64,000 nucleotides of DNA from Planosporangium mesophilum (GCF_016863255.1 NZ_BOON01000022.1:18505-82504); one strand, 5' to 3'. Counted from the first letter of the stretch, positions 55,393-64,000 are shown. The notes: generated from the letters alone by a model not told the origin. Made by a program: numbers and translations.

Positions 55393-57594
55393 ATGGATGG
55401 TCCCGGCGGCACGGACCCGGCCGGATCGGGCCGGACGGACGAGCCCGCGCCTTCGTCCACATCGGACGACAGGACCACTTCCGGGGACGGTACGACCACG
55501 GCCGAGACCGTACCGGCGGCGTCCGACACGACCCTGGCCACCACCGCCGGCCGTGCGCTGACCCCCGAGGCGGCCGCCCAGCTCGCCGCGCAGTTCGAGG
55601 AGGAGAAGCCGGGACGGGTTCTGACCGGCCGGCTCGCGACGCTGGTCAGCGGCGTCGCGGTGGCCGTCGGGCTGCTCGTGCTCTGGCAACTGTTCCGGCC
55701 ACTGGCCCAGGGCAGCCAGTACTATCTGATCCTCTTTCTCGCCGGCGTGCTGCCGCTGGTGTTCCTCTCGTACGACGCCGGAATCCGCCTGCGTCGCATG
55801 AAGCCGCGCACCGACCGGCCGACCCCGCTGGACTGGGTGCTGGCCGTCGCTGCGTTGGTGGTCTCCCTCTACCCGGTGCTGCCGATCCCGCTCGCCGGGG
55901 CGGGCGGCGGGTACAACGCCTTCCTCAACCGCCAGGGGCTGCTCGACCCGGTCGACGTCGTGATGGGCGCGGTGCTGCTGGTACTCGTCCTGGAAGCCTG
56001 CCGGCGCACCACCGGCTGGGTGCTGCCGGGCGTCTGCGTGCTGTTCCTCGGGTACGCCTACTACGGCGGCTTCCTGCCGCAGGGCTGGTCGATCGCGCAC
56101 GCCGGCCTGGACTTCAGCCAGATCGTGGACGCGCTCTACAACTCCGCCAGTGGTTTCTACGGCACGCCGCTCGACGTGGCGGCCACCTACATCGTGCTGT
56201 TCACCATCTACGGCGCGGTGCTGGACCTCTCCGGCGCCGGCGCGTTCTTCGTCGACCTGTCGGTGGCCGCCTTCCGCCGGTCGCGCGGTGCGGCCGGGCG
56301 CACCGCGGTCGCCGCGGGCTTCCTGCTCGGCACGGTCTCCGGATCGGGCGCCGCGACCACCGTCAGCGTCGGTGCCGTGACCTGGCCGATCCTGCGCCGG
56401 GCGGGCTATCCGGCGGAGCGCGCGGGTGGCATGCTCGCCGCGTCCGGGGTCGGCGCGATCCTGTCGCCGCCGACGCTCGGCGCCGCGGCGTTCATCATCG
56501 CCGAGTACCTCAACGTCTCGTACCTGAAGGTGCTGATCTGGGCGACCGGGCCCACGCTCCTGTACTACCTGGGCATCCTGCTCGCGGTGGAGATCGACGC
56601 CCGGCGCTTCGGGGTCCGCGGCGTCACCGTCGAGACGCGCTCGCCGTGGGCGCTGCTGGCCCGGTTCGGCTACCACTTCAGCTCGCTCATCGTGATCGTC
56701 GTCTTCCTGGCGCTCGGGCAGTCCGCGACCCGCGCGGTGGTGTACGCGACGCTGCTCGCCGCCGTGCTGTCCTATCTGGACCGCCGGTACCGGCTGACAC
56801 CGCAGCGGTTGCTCCAGTCGCTCGCCGTCGGCATCCGGGGCGTGCTGCCGGTCGCCGCGGTCTGCGCGGCCGCCGGCGTCATCACCGCGGTCACCACCAA
56901 GACCGGCCTGGGCCCGCAGACGGCGGCGCTGCTGGTCGACGGCGCCAGGGCGGTGTCCGACAACGCCACCGTGGTGGCGACGCTGACGGCCATCCTCGCC
57001 GCGGTGGCCCTCACCCTGCTGGGGCTGGCGGTGCCGGTCACCGCCTCGTTCATCATCGGCTGGGTGGTCGTCGGCCCGGCGCTGATCCACCTCGGCGTCA
57101 GCCTGCCCGAGGCGGCCATGTTCGTCTTCTACTTCGCCGTCCTCTCCGAGGCGACCCCGCCGACGGCGCTCGCGGCGGTCGCGGCCGCGGCGGTGACCGG
57201 TGGCCGGATCATCCCGACCATGTGGCAGACCCTGCGGTACGCGCTGCCGGCCTACCTCGTGCCGCTGGCGTTCGTGCTCACGCCGGCCGGCGAGGGGCTG
57301 CTCGGCCGGGGAGGAGTCGGCCAGGTCGCGTTCGCGCTCGCGGCCTCCGCGCTCGGGGTGGCGGCGCTCGCCGTCGCCGCGGGCGGCTGGCTGCTCGGCG
57401 TCGGCCCGGCCGGCGTGGTCGAGCGGGTCCTCGCGGCGGCCGCCGGGGTGGCCCTGCTCTGGCTCGATCCGGTCACCACCGCCGTCGGCGCCGTGCTGGC
57501 CGTCGTGGTCGTCGCAGCCTGCCTGGTCCGTCGCCGGACGGCGACACCCGCGGCGCCGGGCGCGGCGGTTACATCGAGGGAGGAGCTCAGTTGA
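55393..57594 (+). CDS. TRAP transporter permease, fused 4TM/12TM (TAXI-type)
   Basis: A 733-residue inner-membrane permease fusing the small (DctQ) and large (DctM) TRAP subunits, as TAXI-type systems do. A hydrophilic Thr/Ala/Pro-rich N-terminal tail (about residues 1-75) precedes the first of about 16-18 membrane segments. Landmarks are GTVSGSGAATTVSVGAVTWP (about 315-335) and ASGVGAILSPPTLGAAAFIIAEYL (about 352-375). Ions probably drive uptake of an organic anion. The ATG at 55393 is 7 bases after GGAG; a GTG 18 bp upstream is less likely. The next gene's TTG overlaps its stop. Confidence 0.92.
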   Translation: MDGPGGTDPAGSGRTDEPAPSSTSDDRTTSGDGTTTAETVPAASDTTLATTAGRALTPEAAAQLAAQFEEEKPGRVLTGRLATLVSGVAVAVGLLVLWQLFRPLAQGSQYYLILFLAGVLPLVFLSYDAGIRLRRMKPRTDRPTPLDWVLAVAALVVSLYPVLPIPLAGAGGGYNAFLNRQGLLDPVDVVMGAVLLVLVLEACRRTTGWVLPGVCVLFLGYAYYGGFLPQGWSIAHAGLDFSQIVDALYNSASGFYGTPLDVAATYIVLFTIYGAVLDLSGAGAFFVDLSVAAFRRSRGAAGRTAVAAGFLLGTVSGSGAATTVSVGAVTWPILRRAGYPAERAGGMLAASGVGAILSPPTLGAAAFIIAEYLNVSYLKVLIWATGPTLLYYLGILLAVEIDARRFGVRGVTVETRSPWALLARFGYHFSSLIVIVVFLALGQSATRAVVYATLLAAVLSYLDRRYRLTPQRLLQSLAVGIRGVLPVAAVCAAAGVITAVTTKTGLGPQTAALLVDGARAVSDNATVVATLTAILAAVALTLLGLAVPVTASFIIGWVVVGPALIHLGVSLPEAAMFVFYFAVLSEATPPTALAAVAAAAVTGGRIIPTMWQTLRYALPAYLVPLAFVLTPAGEGLLGRGGVGQVAFALAASALGVAALAVAAGGWLLGVGPAGVVERVLAAAAGVALLWLDPVTTAVGAVLAVVVVAACLVRRRTATPAAPGAAVTSREELS

Positions 57595-58613
57595 GATCTA
57601 CCACGGGACGGCTCGTCATCGGTACGACCGTGCTGGCCGTGACCATCGCCGGCGGTGCCGGCTGCGGTGGTCGTCGCAGCGCCGGAGGTGGGGACACCGG
57701 GAGCGGTGCCATCACCTGCACGGTCGACAAGGACACCCGGCTCTCCATCGCGACCGGGAACGCCACCGGCGTGTACTACGCGCTGGGTAACGCGTACGCG
57801 TTGCAGCTGAAGGCCAACACCGGGAACAAGGTGCAGGCGACGGCCGCCGAGACCGGCGCCTCCGTGCAGAACATCCAGCAGCTCGTCGCCGGCGAGTACC
57901 AGATCGCCTTCTCGCTCTTCGACACCGCGACCGACGCGGTGCAGGGCAAGGCCTCCTTCGAGGGCAAGAAGCAGCCGGTACGGGCATTGGCCCGCATTTA
58001 CGACAACTACACGCATGTGGTCGTGCGAGCCGATGCGGGCATCAACTCCGTAGCGGATATGAAAGGCAAACGTATCTCCACGGGGTCCCCGAAATCGGGC
58101 ACCGAAGTGATCGCGCAGCGTTTGTTGAAGGCTGCCGGCGTCGATCCCGACAAGGACATCACGCCCCAACGGCTCGATCTCACCAAGACCATTGACGGTA
58201 TGAAGGATGGCACCATCGACGGTTTGGTCTGGTCCGGTGGCCTTCCGACCCCTGCTGTCACCGATCTCTTTACCACCATGGGCAGCAAGGTTAAGTTCAT
58301 CGAGGTCACCCCGTTGCTGCCGAAGCTGCGCGAGAGCAACGAGGCATACCAGGACGGGTCAATTCCGGCGGCGACCTACCGGACGGCCACTGACATTCCG
58401 ACCATTGTGGTCCCTAACGTGTTGCTGGTTAAGGAGGACCTGGACGCCAACGTCGCCTGCGTACTGGCAAAGACCTTGTTCGACAAGCGTGACGATCTGG
58501 TCAAGGCCAACGCGGCGGCGAAGGGAATCAGTTTGGAGACGGCGCGAAAGACTGACCCTGTCCCGCTGCACCGAGGCGCCAAGGAAGCGCTTGACCGACT
58601 CGGCGCCAAGTAG
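57591..58613 (+). CDS. TAXI-family TRAP solute-binding protein 1
   Basis: A 340-residue extracytoplasmic binding protein delivering solute to the adjacent TRAP permease. The signal sequence ends near residue 25 (AGGAGCGG; a Gly at -3 makes it an imperfect lipobox). TAXI motif: SIATGNATGVYYALGNAYALQL (about 47-68, shown in part); RALARIYDNYTHVVVR and GKRISTGSPKSGTEV follow. The TTG start (57591-57593) overlaps the permease stop and is preceded by GAGGGAGGAG. The DNA from about 57985 to the end uses A/T-ending codons much more often than the first half, a possible sign of recombination. Confidence 0.9.
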   Translation: MRSTTGRLVIGTTVLAVTIAGGAGCGGRRSAGGGDTGSGAITCTVDKDTRLSIATGNATGVYYALGNAYALQLKANTGNKVQATAAETGASVQNIQQLVAGEYQIAFSLFDTATDAVQGKASFEGKKQPVRALARIYDNYTHVVVRADAGINSVADMKGKRISTGSPKSGTEVIAQRLLKAAGVDPDKDITPQRLDLTKTIDGMKDGTIDGLVWSGGLPTPAVTDLFTTMGSKVKFIEVTPLLPKLRESNEAYQDGSIPAATYRTATDIPTIVVPNVLLVKEDLDANVACVLAKTLFDKRDDLVKANAAAKGISLETARKTDPVPLHRGAKEALDRLGAK

Positions 58614-58623
58614 CACTTGACCC

Positions 58624-58656
58624 GGCTGCCGGTCCGCGCAAGCGGATCCGGCAGCC
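58624..58656 (+). terminator. Stem-loop between the binding-protein gene and the kinase gene
   Basis: GGCTGCCGG/CCGGCAGCC outer stem with an inner CCGC-GCAA-GCGG stem, 10 bp after the stop of TAXI protein 1 and just before the Shine-Dalgarno of the kinase gene. It may be a partial terminator or mRNA-stabilising element giving the binding protein more transcript than the kinase. Confidence 0.55.
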
Positions 58657-58670
58657 CGCGCAGGAGAGCA

Positions 58671-61286
58671 ATGGCGATCGCGACTACCCCCCAGCCACGA
58701 CCCCCGGCCGGCCAGGTCCGCTCCCTGGCCGCCGACCCGACGATCGCCGGCCACCGCAGGGGCGGGCGTACGGGCGGTCCTCCCCGGCTGTGGTCGGTGC
58801 GTACCCAACTGCTCGCCCCGATCCTCGTCGCCATGCTGGGCCTGGGGATCCTCGGTACGGTACAGACCTCCGCCGCGGTCGACAGCGCCCGCGACGCCGC
58901 GCGCGCACAGGTCGTCGCCTCCACGGCGACGGCGACGGTCCGGCTCACCCACGAAATGGAGCGGGAGCTGGCCGAGACGATCGCCCTCCGGCAGCGGGGC
59001 GGACGCGCCGGCGAGCAGCTCGTCACCGCGCAGCGCACCCGGACCGACCAGGCGCTCGGGCGGTACCGCGCGGCCCGGGTGGCCGCCGCGGATACCGTCC
59101 CCGCGCTCGAGGGCCGGTTGAACGCCGCCGACGTCCAGTTGGACAAGCTCGACGCGGCCCGGTCGCAGAGCAACGCGGGCACCCTGCTGGGCGGCCAGAG
59201 CGACCAGACGTTCCGGGACATCGCGAGCGCCCTGCTCGCCGTCGCAGACGCCCTGCCGCTCCAGATCCGCGACCCCGGGCTGGCGTCCGCGGCGCGGGGG
59301 ATCGCCGCGCTCGCCGCCGTCGAGCATTTCCACGCCCTCGAGCGGGACCTGCTCCGGGTCGTGTTCAGCCGCGGCACGTTGCCGGGCGCCGACCTGCTCA
59401 CGCTGGCCAGGCTGGAGTCGGCCCGGCAGGAGCGGGAGGCCGAGTTCGAACGGGTGGCCGACGCCGCCGCCCGCGAGCGCTACGACACCACCGTGACCGG
59501 TCCCGACGTCGAGAGGGCGGCGCAGCGGCGGGCCGCGGTGCTCGGCAGCGAACCCGGCGCGGTGCGGGCCGACACCGACAGCTGGTACGTGGCGCAGAGC
59601 GGCACGATCCGGAAGGTCAACCAGGTCGGGCTGAGCCTCTCCGACGAGCTGGACCGGCGCGCCTCCGACATCTCCACCTCGGCCACCAGCCGGGCCTGGC
59701 TCACCGCGCTCGGCACCATCGGCCTGGGGCTGGGCGCGCTGGCCGCCGCGGCGATCCTGGCGGTGCGTACCAGTCGCCGGCTGCGCCGGCTGCGCGCCGC
59801 GGCGCTGACGGTCGCCCGTACCGAGCTGCCCGACACCATCGCCAAGGTGATGGCGGGCGCTTCGGTCGAGCAGACCGTCGGCGGCGACTCGCAGGCCGCC
59901 GCCATCACCCGCCGCATCGCGGCCAGCGAGGACGAGGTCGGCCAGGTGGCCGACGCGTTCTCGTCGGTCCACCACACCGCGATGCGGCTCGCCAGCGACC
60001 AGGCCGAGCTGCACGTCGACGTGGCCCGGATGGCGGAGGTCTTCGCCCGCCGCATCCGTACCCTCATCACCCGCCAGCTACGGCTACTGGACGAGTTCGA
60101 GCGCGAGGAGACCGACCCGGCGGCCCTGTCGCGCTTCTTCGCGCTCGACCACATCGCCGCGCGCCTGCGCCGCAACGGCGAGAACCTGCTCGTGCTCGCC
60201 GGTGGCGAGCCGGGCCGGCCGGCCACCGGGGCGTTCCCCCTGGCCGCCGTCGTCACCGCCGCGGCGTCCGAGATCGAGGACTTCGAGCGGGTCGAGGCGC
60301 AGTCGATGGACGCGGCGGTCGCCGGTCCGGTCGTCGGCGACCTGGTCCACCTGCTCGCCGAGCTGCTGGAGAACGCAGCCCGGTACTCGCCGCCGGACGC
60401 GCCGGTACGGGTCGACGCCCGGCACACCGTCGACGGCGTGGTGATCCGGGTGCACGACAGCGGGATCGGCCTGTCCGAGGCGCGGCTGGCGGAGGTCAAC
60501 GGGCGGCTGGCCGAGCGGTCCGCCCGGCTGTCCAGCGCCGCGGCCGGCACCATGGGGCTCTACGTGGTGGCGCACCTGGCGGCCCGGCACGGGATCAAGG
60601 TGCGGCTGCACGCCACCGCCAGCGGCACCGTCGCGTACGTGCTGCTGCCGCTGTCCGTACTGGCGCCGGTGAAGTCGGTACGCGGCGCGACGGCCGAGTC
60701 TGCCCCGGCCGAGCCCGTCCTGGAAGGGCCCGGTGCGAGGCTGGCCCGGATCACCGCCGCGGCGGTGACCACCTGGTTCCGCGACCAGCAGGACGCCGAC
60801 GTGGTGGCCGTTCCCGCCGACGCGGGGATGCCGCGGGTGGGTACCGGCGACGCTCCGGCGCCGGCACTCCCGGCACTCCCGGCGCTGCCGGCCCCGACAC
60901 TGCCGGCCCCGACACTGCCGGCCCCGACACTGCCGGCCCCGACACTGCCGGCTCAGGCCGCGCCGCTCGTCACGGCGTCCGCCGCCGCACCGACCGCAGG
61001 GCCGCCGTCCGTCGATCCGGGGTGGCACACCGGACCACCCGGCGTCGTACCCCCACAGGAGGACACAGTGGACACGACCCCGCCCCGGGAAACACCCGGG
61101 GCGCTGCCGCGGCGCCGTCCCGGAGCCCAGTTCTCCGGTGATGTGCCGCCGGCCAGGACCGCACCGGCGCGCTCGCCGTCCGTCGACCCCGAGGTCGTAC
61201 GGACCCGGCTGTCGGCGCTGGCGGAAGGCGTGTCGGCCGCTCACCGTCACACCAACCAATCACCCACTGCCGCGAAGGATCGATGA
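58671..61286 (+). CDS. Conservon-type sensor histidine kinase with nitrate/nitrite-sensing-like domain
   Basis: An 871-residue membrane kinase like CvnA of actinobacterial conservons. TM1 (about residues 48-68), extracytoplasmic NIT-like helical region (about 75-345), TM2 (about 355-380), a HAMP-like linker, then a HATPase domain with ELLENAARYSPPD (N box) and VHDSGIGLSEARL. The usual H-box is absent, replaced by ALDHIAARLRRNGENLLVLAGGE, typical of CvnA. The C-terminal 170 residues are Pro-rich, with a 15-bp/5-residue repeat, and intrinsically disordered. Start ATG at 58671 with AGGAGAGC upstream. Confidence 0.88.
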   Translation: MAIATTPQPRPPAGQVRSLAADPTIAGHRRGGRTGGPPRLWSVRTQLLAPILVAMLGLGILGTVQTSAAVDSARDAARAQVVASTATATVRLTHEMERELAETIALRQRGGRAGEQLVTAQRTRTDQALGRYRAARVAAADTVPALEGRLNAADVQLDKLDAARSQSNAGTLLGGQSDQTFRDIASALLAVADALPLQIRDPGLASAARGIAALAAVEHFHALERDLLRVVFSRGTLPGADLLTLARLESARQEREAEFERVADAAARERYDTTVTGPDVERAAQRRAAVLGSEPGAVRADTDSWYVAQSGTIRKVNQVGLSLSDELDRRASDISTSATSRAWLTALGTIGLGLGALAAAAILAVRTSRRLRRLRAAALTVARTELPDTIAKVMAGASVEQTVGGDSQAAAITRRIAASEDEVGQVADAFSSVHHTAMRLASDQAELHVDVARMAEVFARRIRTLITRQLRLLDEFEREETDPAALSRFFALDHIAARLRRNGENLLVLAGGEPGRPATGAFPLAAVVTAAASEIEDFERVEAQSMDAAVAGPVVGDLVHLLAELLENAARYSPPDAPVRVDARHTVDGVVIRVHDSGIGLSEARLAEVNGRLAERSARLSSAAAGTMGLYVVAHLAARHGIKVRLHATASGTVAYVLLPLSVLAPVKSVRGATAESAPAEPVLEGPGARLARITAAAVTTWFRDQQDADVVAVPADAGMPRVGTGDAPAPALPALPALPAPTLPAPTLPAPTLPAPTLPAQAAPLVTASAAAPTAGPPSVDPGWHTGPPGVVPPQEDTVDTTPPRETPGALPRRRPGAQFSGDVPPARTAPARSPSVDPEVVRTRLSALAEGVSAAHRHTNQSPTAAKDR
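60888..60947 (+). repeat. Four tandem 15-bp units in the kinase gene
   Basis: CCGGCCCCGACACTG repeated four times without error, encoding four PAPTL pentapeptides in the Pro-rich C-terminal tail. The unit number may vary between strains. Confidence 0.9.
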
Positions 61287-61690
61287 TCTCCATGCAACAA
61301 CAACAGACCGCCGGGCTCGACTGGTTGCTGGTGAACTTCGCGCGACAGGTACCGGACGTGGCCCACGCCGTGGTCGTCTCCGACGACGGGCTGCGCCTGG
61401 CGACCTCGGCCGACCTTCCGATCGACATGGCCGACCAGCTCTCCGCGGTGATCAGCGGGCTGGCCAGCCTGTGCTCCGGTACCGCCCGCCTGATGTCGGC
61501 GGGGAACGTCCGCCAGACGATCGTCGACATGGACGGTGGCGTGATGCTGGTCATGACGGTCGGCAACCGGGCGCTGATCGGGGTGCTGGCGGCGCCCGGC
61601 TGCGACCTGGGACAGGTCGGGTACGAGACCGCGATGCTCGTGCACCGGGTGGCGGATGCGCTCGAGCCGGCCGCCCGCGAGGACGGCTGA
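61283..61690 (+). CDS. Roadblock/LC7-domain protein (CvnB-like)
   Basis: A 135-residue cytosolic protein of the roadblock/LC7 fold, the CvnB-type partner of conservon kinases. It starts MISMQQQQTAGLDWLLVNFARQVPDVAHAVVVSDDGLRLATSADL (first block shown in part: GLDWLLVNFARQVPD), and has IVDMDGGVMLVMTVGNRALIGVL. Roadblock proteins modulate small GTPases; no GTPase (CvnD) or DUF742 protein (CvnC) gene is nearby. The ATG overlaps the kinase stop by 4 bp. The gene for TAXI protein 2 follows with 1 bp spacing. Confidence 0.9.
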   Translation: MISMQQQQTAGLDWLLVNFARQVPDVAHAVVVSDDGLRLATSADLPIDMADQLSAVISGLASLCSGTARLMSAGNVRQTIVDMDGGVMLVMTVGNRALIGVLAAPGCDLGQVGYETAMLVHRVADALEPAAREDG

Positions 61691-61691
61691 C

Positions 61692-62675
61692 GTGAGGGCG
61701 CGCCGAGTCGTCCTCGCGCTCGTCGCGGTGCTGGGGCTGGCCGGCTGCGCGAACGCCGCTGCCGCGCCCGAACGCTGGCACAACGGCCGGCTCTACCTCG
61801 GCACCGGCAACACCAGCGGCGTGTTCTACCAGTTCGGCGGTGGCTACGCCGACCTGGCCAGCAAGTACCTGCCCGGCGGGTACGAGGTGAGCCCGGAGCC
61901 CACCGCCGCGTCCGGCGACAACGTGATCCGGTTGACCGGCGGGGACGTGGAGATCGCCCTGGTCAACGGGGACACCGCTGCCGAGGCGGTGGCCGCCCGC
62001 GGACCGGGCGCGGTACGCGGGGCCGAGGCCGGCAAGCAGCGGCCGATCCGGGCGCTGGCCCGGCTGTACCCGAACACGATGAACGTGGCGGTCCGCAGCG
62101 ACGCGAAGATCCGCACCCTGGCCGACATGCGCGGCAAGCGGGTCTCCACCAGTACGTTGAACTCCGGCACCGATGTCGTCGCCGGTCGGATGCTGGAGGC
62201 CTCGGGGCTCAACCCCGAGACTGATCTCCAGCGGCTGCGGCTGTCGCTGCCCGACACCGTGAGCGGGATGAAGGCCGGCGTCATCGACGCGTTGTTCTTC
62301 ATCGGCGGCCTGCCCACGAACGGCATCACCGAGCTGCTCGACAGCGCGCCCGGGAGATTCGAGCTGCTGCCGACACCGGGCCTGGTCGGGCCGCTGAACG
62401 CGAAGTTCGGGCCGGTGTACTCCAGCGTGACCATCCCCAAGCAGGTCTACCGGACCCCGGTCGACGTCGAGAGCATCGCGGTGCCCACGCTGCTGCTGGT
62501 GACCGCCGACATGCCGGACGAACTGGCGTACCAGTTGACCAAGGTGCTCTTCGAGCACCAGGCGGAGCTGGCGAAGGTACACCCGGAGGGTGCCAACTTC
62601 GACCGGGTCAACGGTCCGGACACCGAGCCGATCCCGCTGCACCCCGGCGCGAAGCGCTTCTACGAGAGCGGATGA
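61692..62675 (+). CDS. TAXI-family solute-binding lipoprotein 2
   Basis: A 327-residue lipoprotein (lipobox GLAGC, Cys about residue 18) with the TAXI pattern LGTGNTSGVFYQFGGGYADL (about residues 35-54), RALARLYPNTMNVAVR and GKRVSTSTLNSGTDV. It is a paralogue of TAXI protein 1, but no second permease is present. Its position directly behind the roadblock gene suggests it feeds the sensor kinase or the chemoreceptor rather than the permease; this is inference. Start GTG at 61692. Confidence 0.88.
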   Translation: MRARRVVLALVAVLGLAGCANAAAAPERWHNGRLYLGTGNTSGVFYQFGGGYADLASKYLPGGYEVSPEPTAASGDNVIRLTGGDVEIALVNGDTAAEAVAARGPGAVRGAEAGKQRPIRALARLYPNTMNVAVRSDAKIRTLADMRGKRVSTSTLNSGTDVVAGRMLEASGLNPETDLQRLRLSLPDTVSGMKAGVIDALFFIGGLPTNGITELLDSAPGRFELLPTPGLVGPLNAKFGPVYSSVTIPKQVYRTPVDVESIAVPTLLLVTADMPDELAYQLTKVLFEHQAELAKVHPEGANFDRVNGPDTEPIPLHPGAKRFYESG

Positions 62676-62736
62676 CCGGGACGGCGGACCGGGGCGGTAC
62701 TCCCGGTGACTTCACCCGGTTGCGTCAGCAGATCAC

Positions 62737-62762
62737 CTAAATCCGGCCCAACGGGTGCCGAC
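62737..62762 (+). promoter_or_regulatory. FliA-type promoter of chemoreceptor 3
   Basis: CTAA, 16 bases, GCCGAC, with the same spacing as the promoters of chemoreceptors 1 and 2. The -10 end is 107 bp from the start codon. Confidence 0.5.
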
Positions 62763-62869
62763 TGTCACGAAGTGCCGCCCGGTGTCACGCCGAGGGTGCG
62801 GATATGCCGTGTCCGACGCCGACAGAGGCGAGCGGACGAAGGCGCGCTTGGCTTGACGAGGGAGCGGAA

Positions 62870-64000
62870 ATGGCCGAGGGAGTTGTCAGGAACGGTGCCG
62901 GATGGCGCGGGCTGGGGGGCCGGCTGGTGGCCGGGTTCCTCGCCGTCGGCGCGTTGATGGTGGTGCTGGCGATGATGAACCTTGCGCAGCAGTCTCAGCT
63001 GAGTGGCCGGGCGGACGCGATGGCGGTGCGTGACCTGGCGCCGCTCAGCGACCTGCGTCAGGTGCAGACCTTCCAGACCGCCTATTCCAAGGCCAGCCTG
63101 CTGTCCGAGTCGCTCAAGGACCCGGCCAGCGTCAAGGCCGCGCTGGATCGCAAGCAGGTCGCCAAGGACCAGATCGGCCCGGCGCTGGACAAGCTCAAGG
63201 CGGACTCGCCCGCCGAGTTCCGCAGCGACGTCGACGACCTGGCCACCGCCTGGAACACGTACGTGACCACGCACGCGGCGCGCATGGCGGCCACCGCGGC
63301 CAACGCGCCGAACGCGGCCGACCTCGACAAACAAACCTCCGCGCTCAGCGCTGCCAACGACAAGAAGGTCGCTGCGTTCGCCGACCGGCTGCTCGTGGAC
63401 GCCAACGCGCAGCGCAAGCAGATGGCGGCCCTGCGTAGTTCGTCGCGTACGGTCACCATCCTCGTTCTGGTCGTCGGCCTCGCCGTGGCGGTCTTCCTCG
63501 GTACCTGGATCGCCCGGACCGTCCGGCGCCCCATCGAGGCGATGGTCACCGCGCTCAACAAGGTCGCGGCCGGTGACCTGGGCGCCGAGATTCCGGTCCG
63601 GCGCAACGACGAGGTCGGCCGGATGGCTGACGCCGTCCGCTCGGCGCTGGCCGAGGTACGTGGCGTCGTGTCCCGGACGGCCGAGTCGGCGGCCAAGCTG
63701 TCCTCGGCGTCGCAGGGGCTGAGCCGGACGAGCCAGCAGATCGCCGCGTCCGCGGGGGAGGCGTCCAACCGGGCCTCCGAGATCTCCGGCACCGCCGACC
63801 AGGTCTCCACCAGCATCCACACCGTGGCGGCCGGGGCCGAGCAGATGGGCGCGTCGATCCACGAGGTGGCGCAGAGCGCCAGCGACGCCTCCCGCGTCGG
63901 CGCCGACGCCGTGGCCGCCGCTCAGGCGACCAACAGCACCATCGCCAAGCTCGGCGAGTCGTCGGCGGAGATCGGCAACGTCATCAAGGTGATCACGTCG
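62870..64000 (+). CDS. Methyl-accepting chemotaxis protein 3 (cut by window end)
   Basis: 377 residues are visible and the frame stays open to the window end. TM1 (about residues 20-42), extracytoplasmic helical domain (about 43-190), TM2 (about 192-215), HAMP (about 216-268) and the beginning of the signalling domain up to [14 protein letters not shown]. The hairpin tip lies beyond the window. ATG at 62870 is preceded by GGGAGCGG. It directly follows the TRAP-TAXI/conservon run, so its ligand may relate to that system. Confidence 0.93.
   Translation, partial: MAEGVVRNGAGWRGLGGRLVAGFLAVGALMVVLAMMNLAQQSQLSGRADAMAVRDLAPLSDLRQVQTFQTAYSKASLLSESLKDPASVKAALDRKQVAKDQIGPALDKLKADSPAEFRSDVDDLATAWNTYVTTHAARMAATAANAPNAADLDKQTSALSAANDKKVAAFADRLLVDANAQRKQMAALRSSSRTVTILVLVVGLAVAVFLGTWIARTVRRPIEAMVTALNKVAAGDLGAEIPVRRNDEVGRMADAVRSALAEVRGVVSRTAESAAKLSSASQGLSRTSQQIAASAGEASNRASEISGTADQVSTSIHTVAAGAEQMGASIHEVAQSASDASRVGADAVAAAQATNSTIAKLGESSAEIGNVIKVITS

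Overview
High-GC actinobacterial chromosome, most likely Micromonosporaceae and probably a motile-spore genus such as Actinoplanes or a relative. Support: GC-rich third codon positions throughout, many GTG starts, an F420-type luciferase-like oxidoreductase, an actinobacterial PF04672 methyltransferase, a TreY/TreZ/GlgX set, a conservon-type kinase with a roadblock protein, and three chemoreceptors. The chemoreceptors and a diguanylate cyclase gene are preceded by CTCA-like/GCCGAT-like hexamer pairs resembling FliA promoters of Actinoplanes. No rRNA, tRNA, CRISPR, insertion sequence or phage gene was recognised. The window holds 51 protein genes, the first (nhaA) and last (a chemoreceptor) cut by the window edges.

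Layout. 1-5088: ion homeostasis (NhaA, a slipin, a beta-propeller protein, a KhtT/KhtU-like K+/H+ antiporter pair, two small membrane proteins). 5230-10566: a zinc alcohol dehydrogenase and a Tat-exported molybdenum oxidoreductase (two subunits) with a PucR-type regulator. 10615-18321: one co-directional efflux block of two HlyD/MacA-like adaptors, a response regulator and histidine kinase, an ABC ATPase and permease, and a DUF5666-like membrane-anchored protein; a small Cys/His lipoprotein is divergent from it. 19030-26426: a methyltransferase, a TetR regulator divergent from a secreted alpha/beta hydrolase, two lipoproteins, and two secreted proteins sharing an N-terminal domain and the same 5' leader. 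26669-32243: RecD2 helicase, an SPFH protein with two small membrane proteins, a Nudix-helical fusion and a MOSC protein. 32337-35146: chemoreceptor 1 and an aldo/keto reductase.

35237-46917 is an alpha-glucan/trehalose block on the minus strand: F420 oxidoreductase, GH31, GH65, then glgX-treY-treZ. GlgX debranches glycogen, TreY converts the maltodextrin end to trehalose and TreZ releases trehalose; the GH65 member lacks the usual catalytic glutamate. 47009-53592 carries chemoreceptor 2, a small unknown protein, a GAF-GAF-GGDEF cyclase and Lon protease behind an HspR-type operator. 53916-64000 runs on the plus strand: a YjeH-like amino-acid exporter, then a tight run of a TRAP permease, a TAXI binding protein, a conservon-like sensor kinase, a roadblock protein, a second TAXI lipoprotein and chemoreceptor 3.

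The most unusual unit is 55393-62675, where a TRAP-TAXI transporter and an incomplete conservon (kinase and roadblock protein, no DUF742 protein or GTPase) are interleaved, followed directly by a chemoreceptor. It suggests a solute-sensing module; this is inference from gene order.
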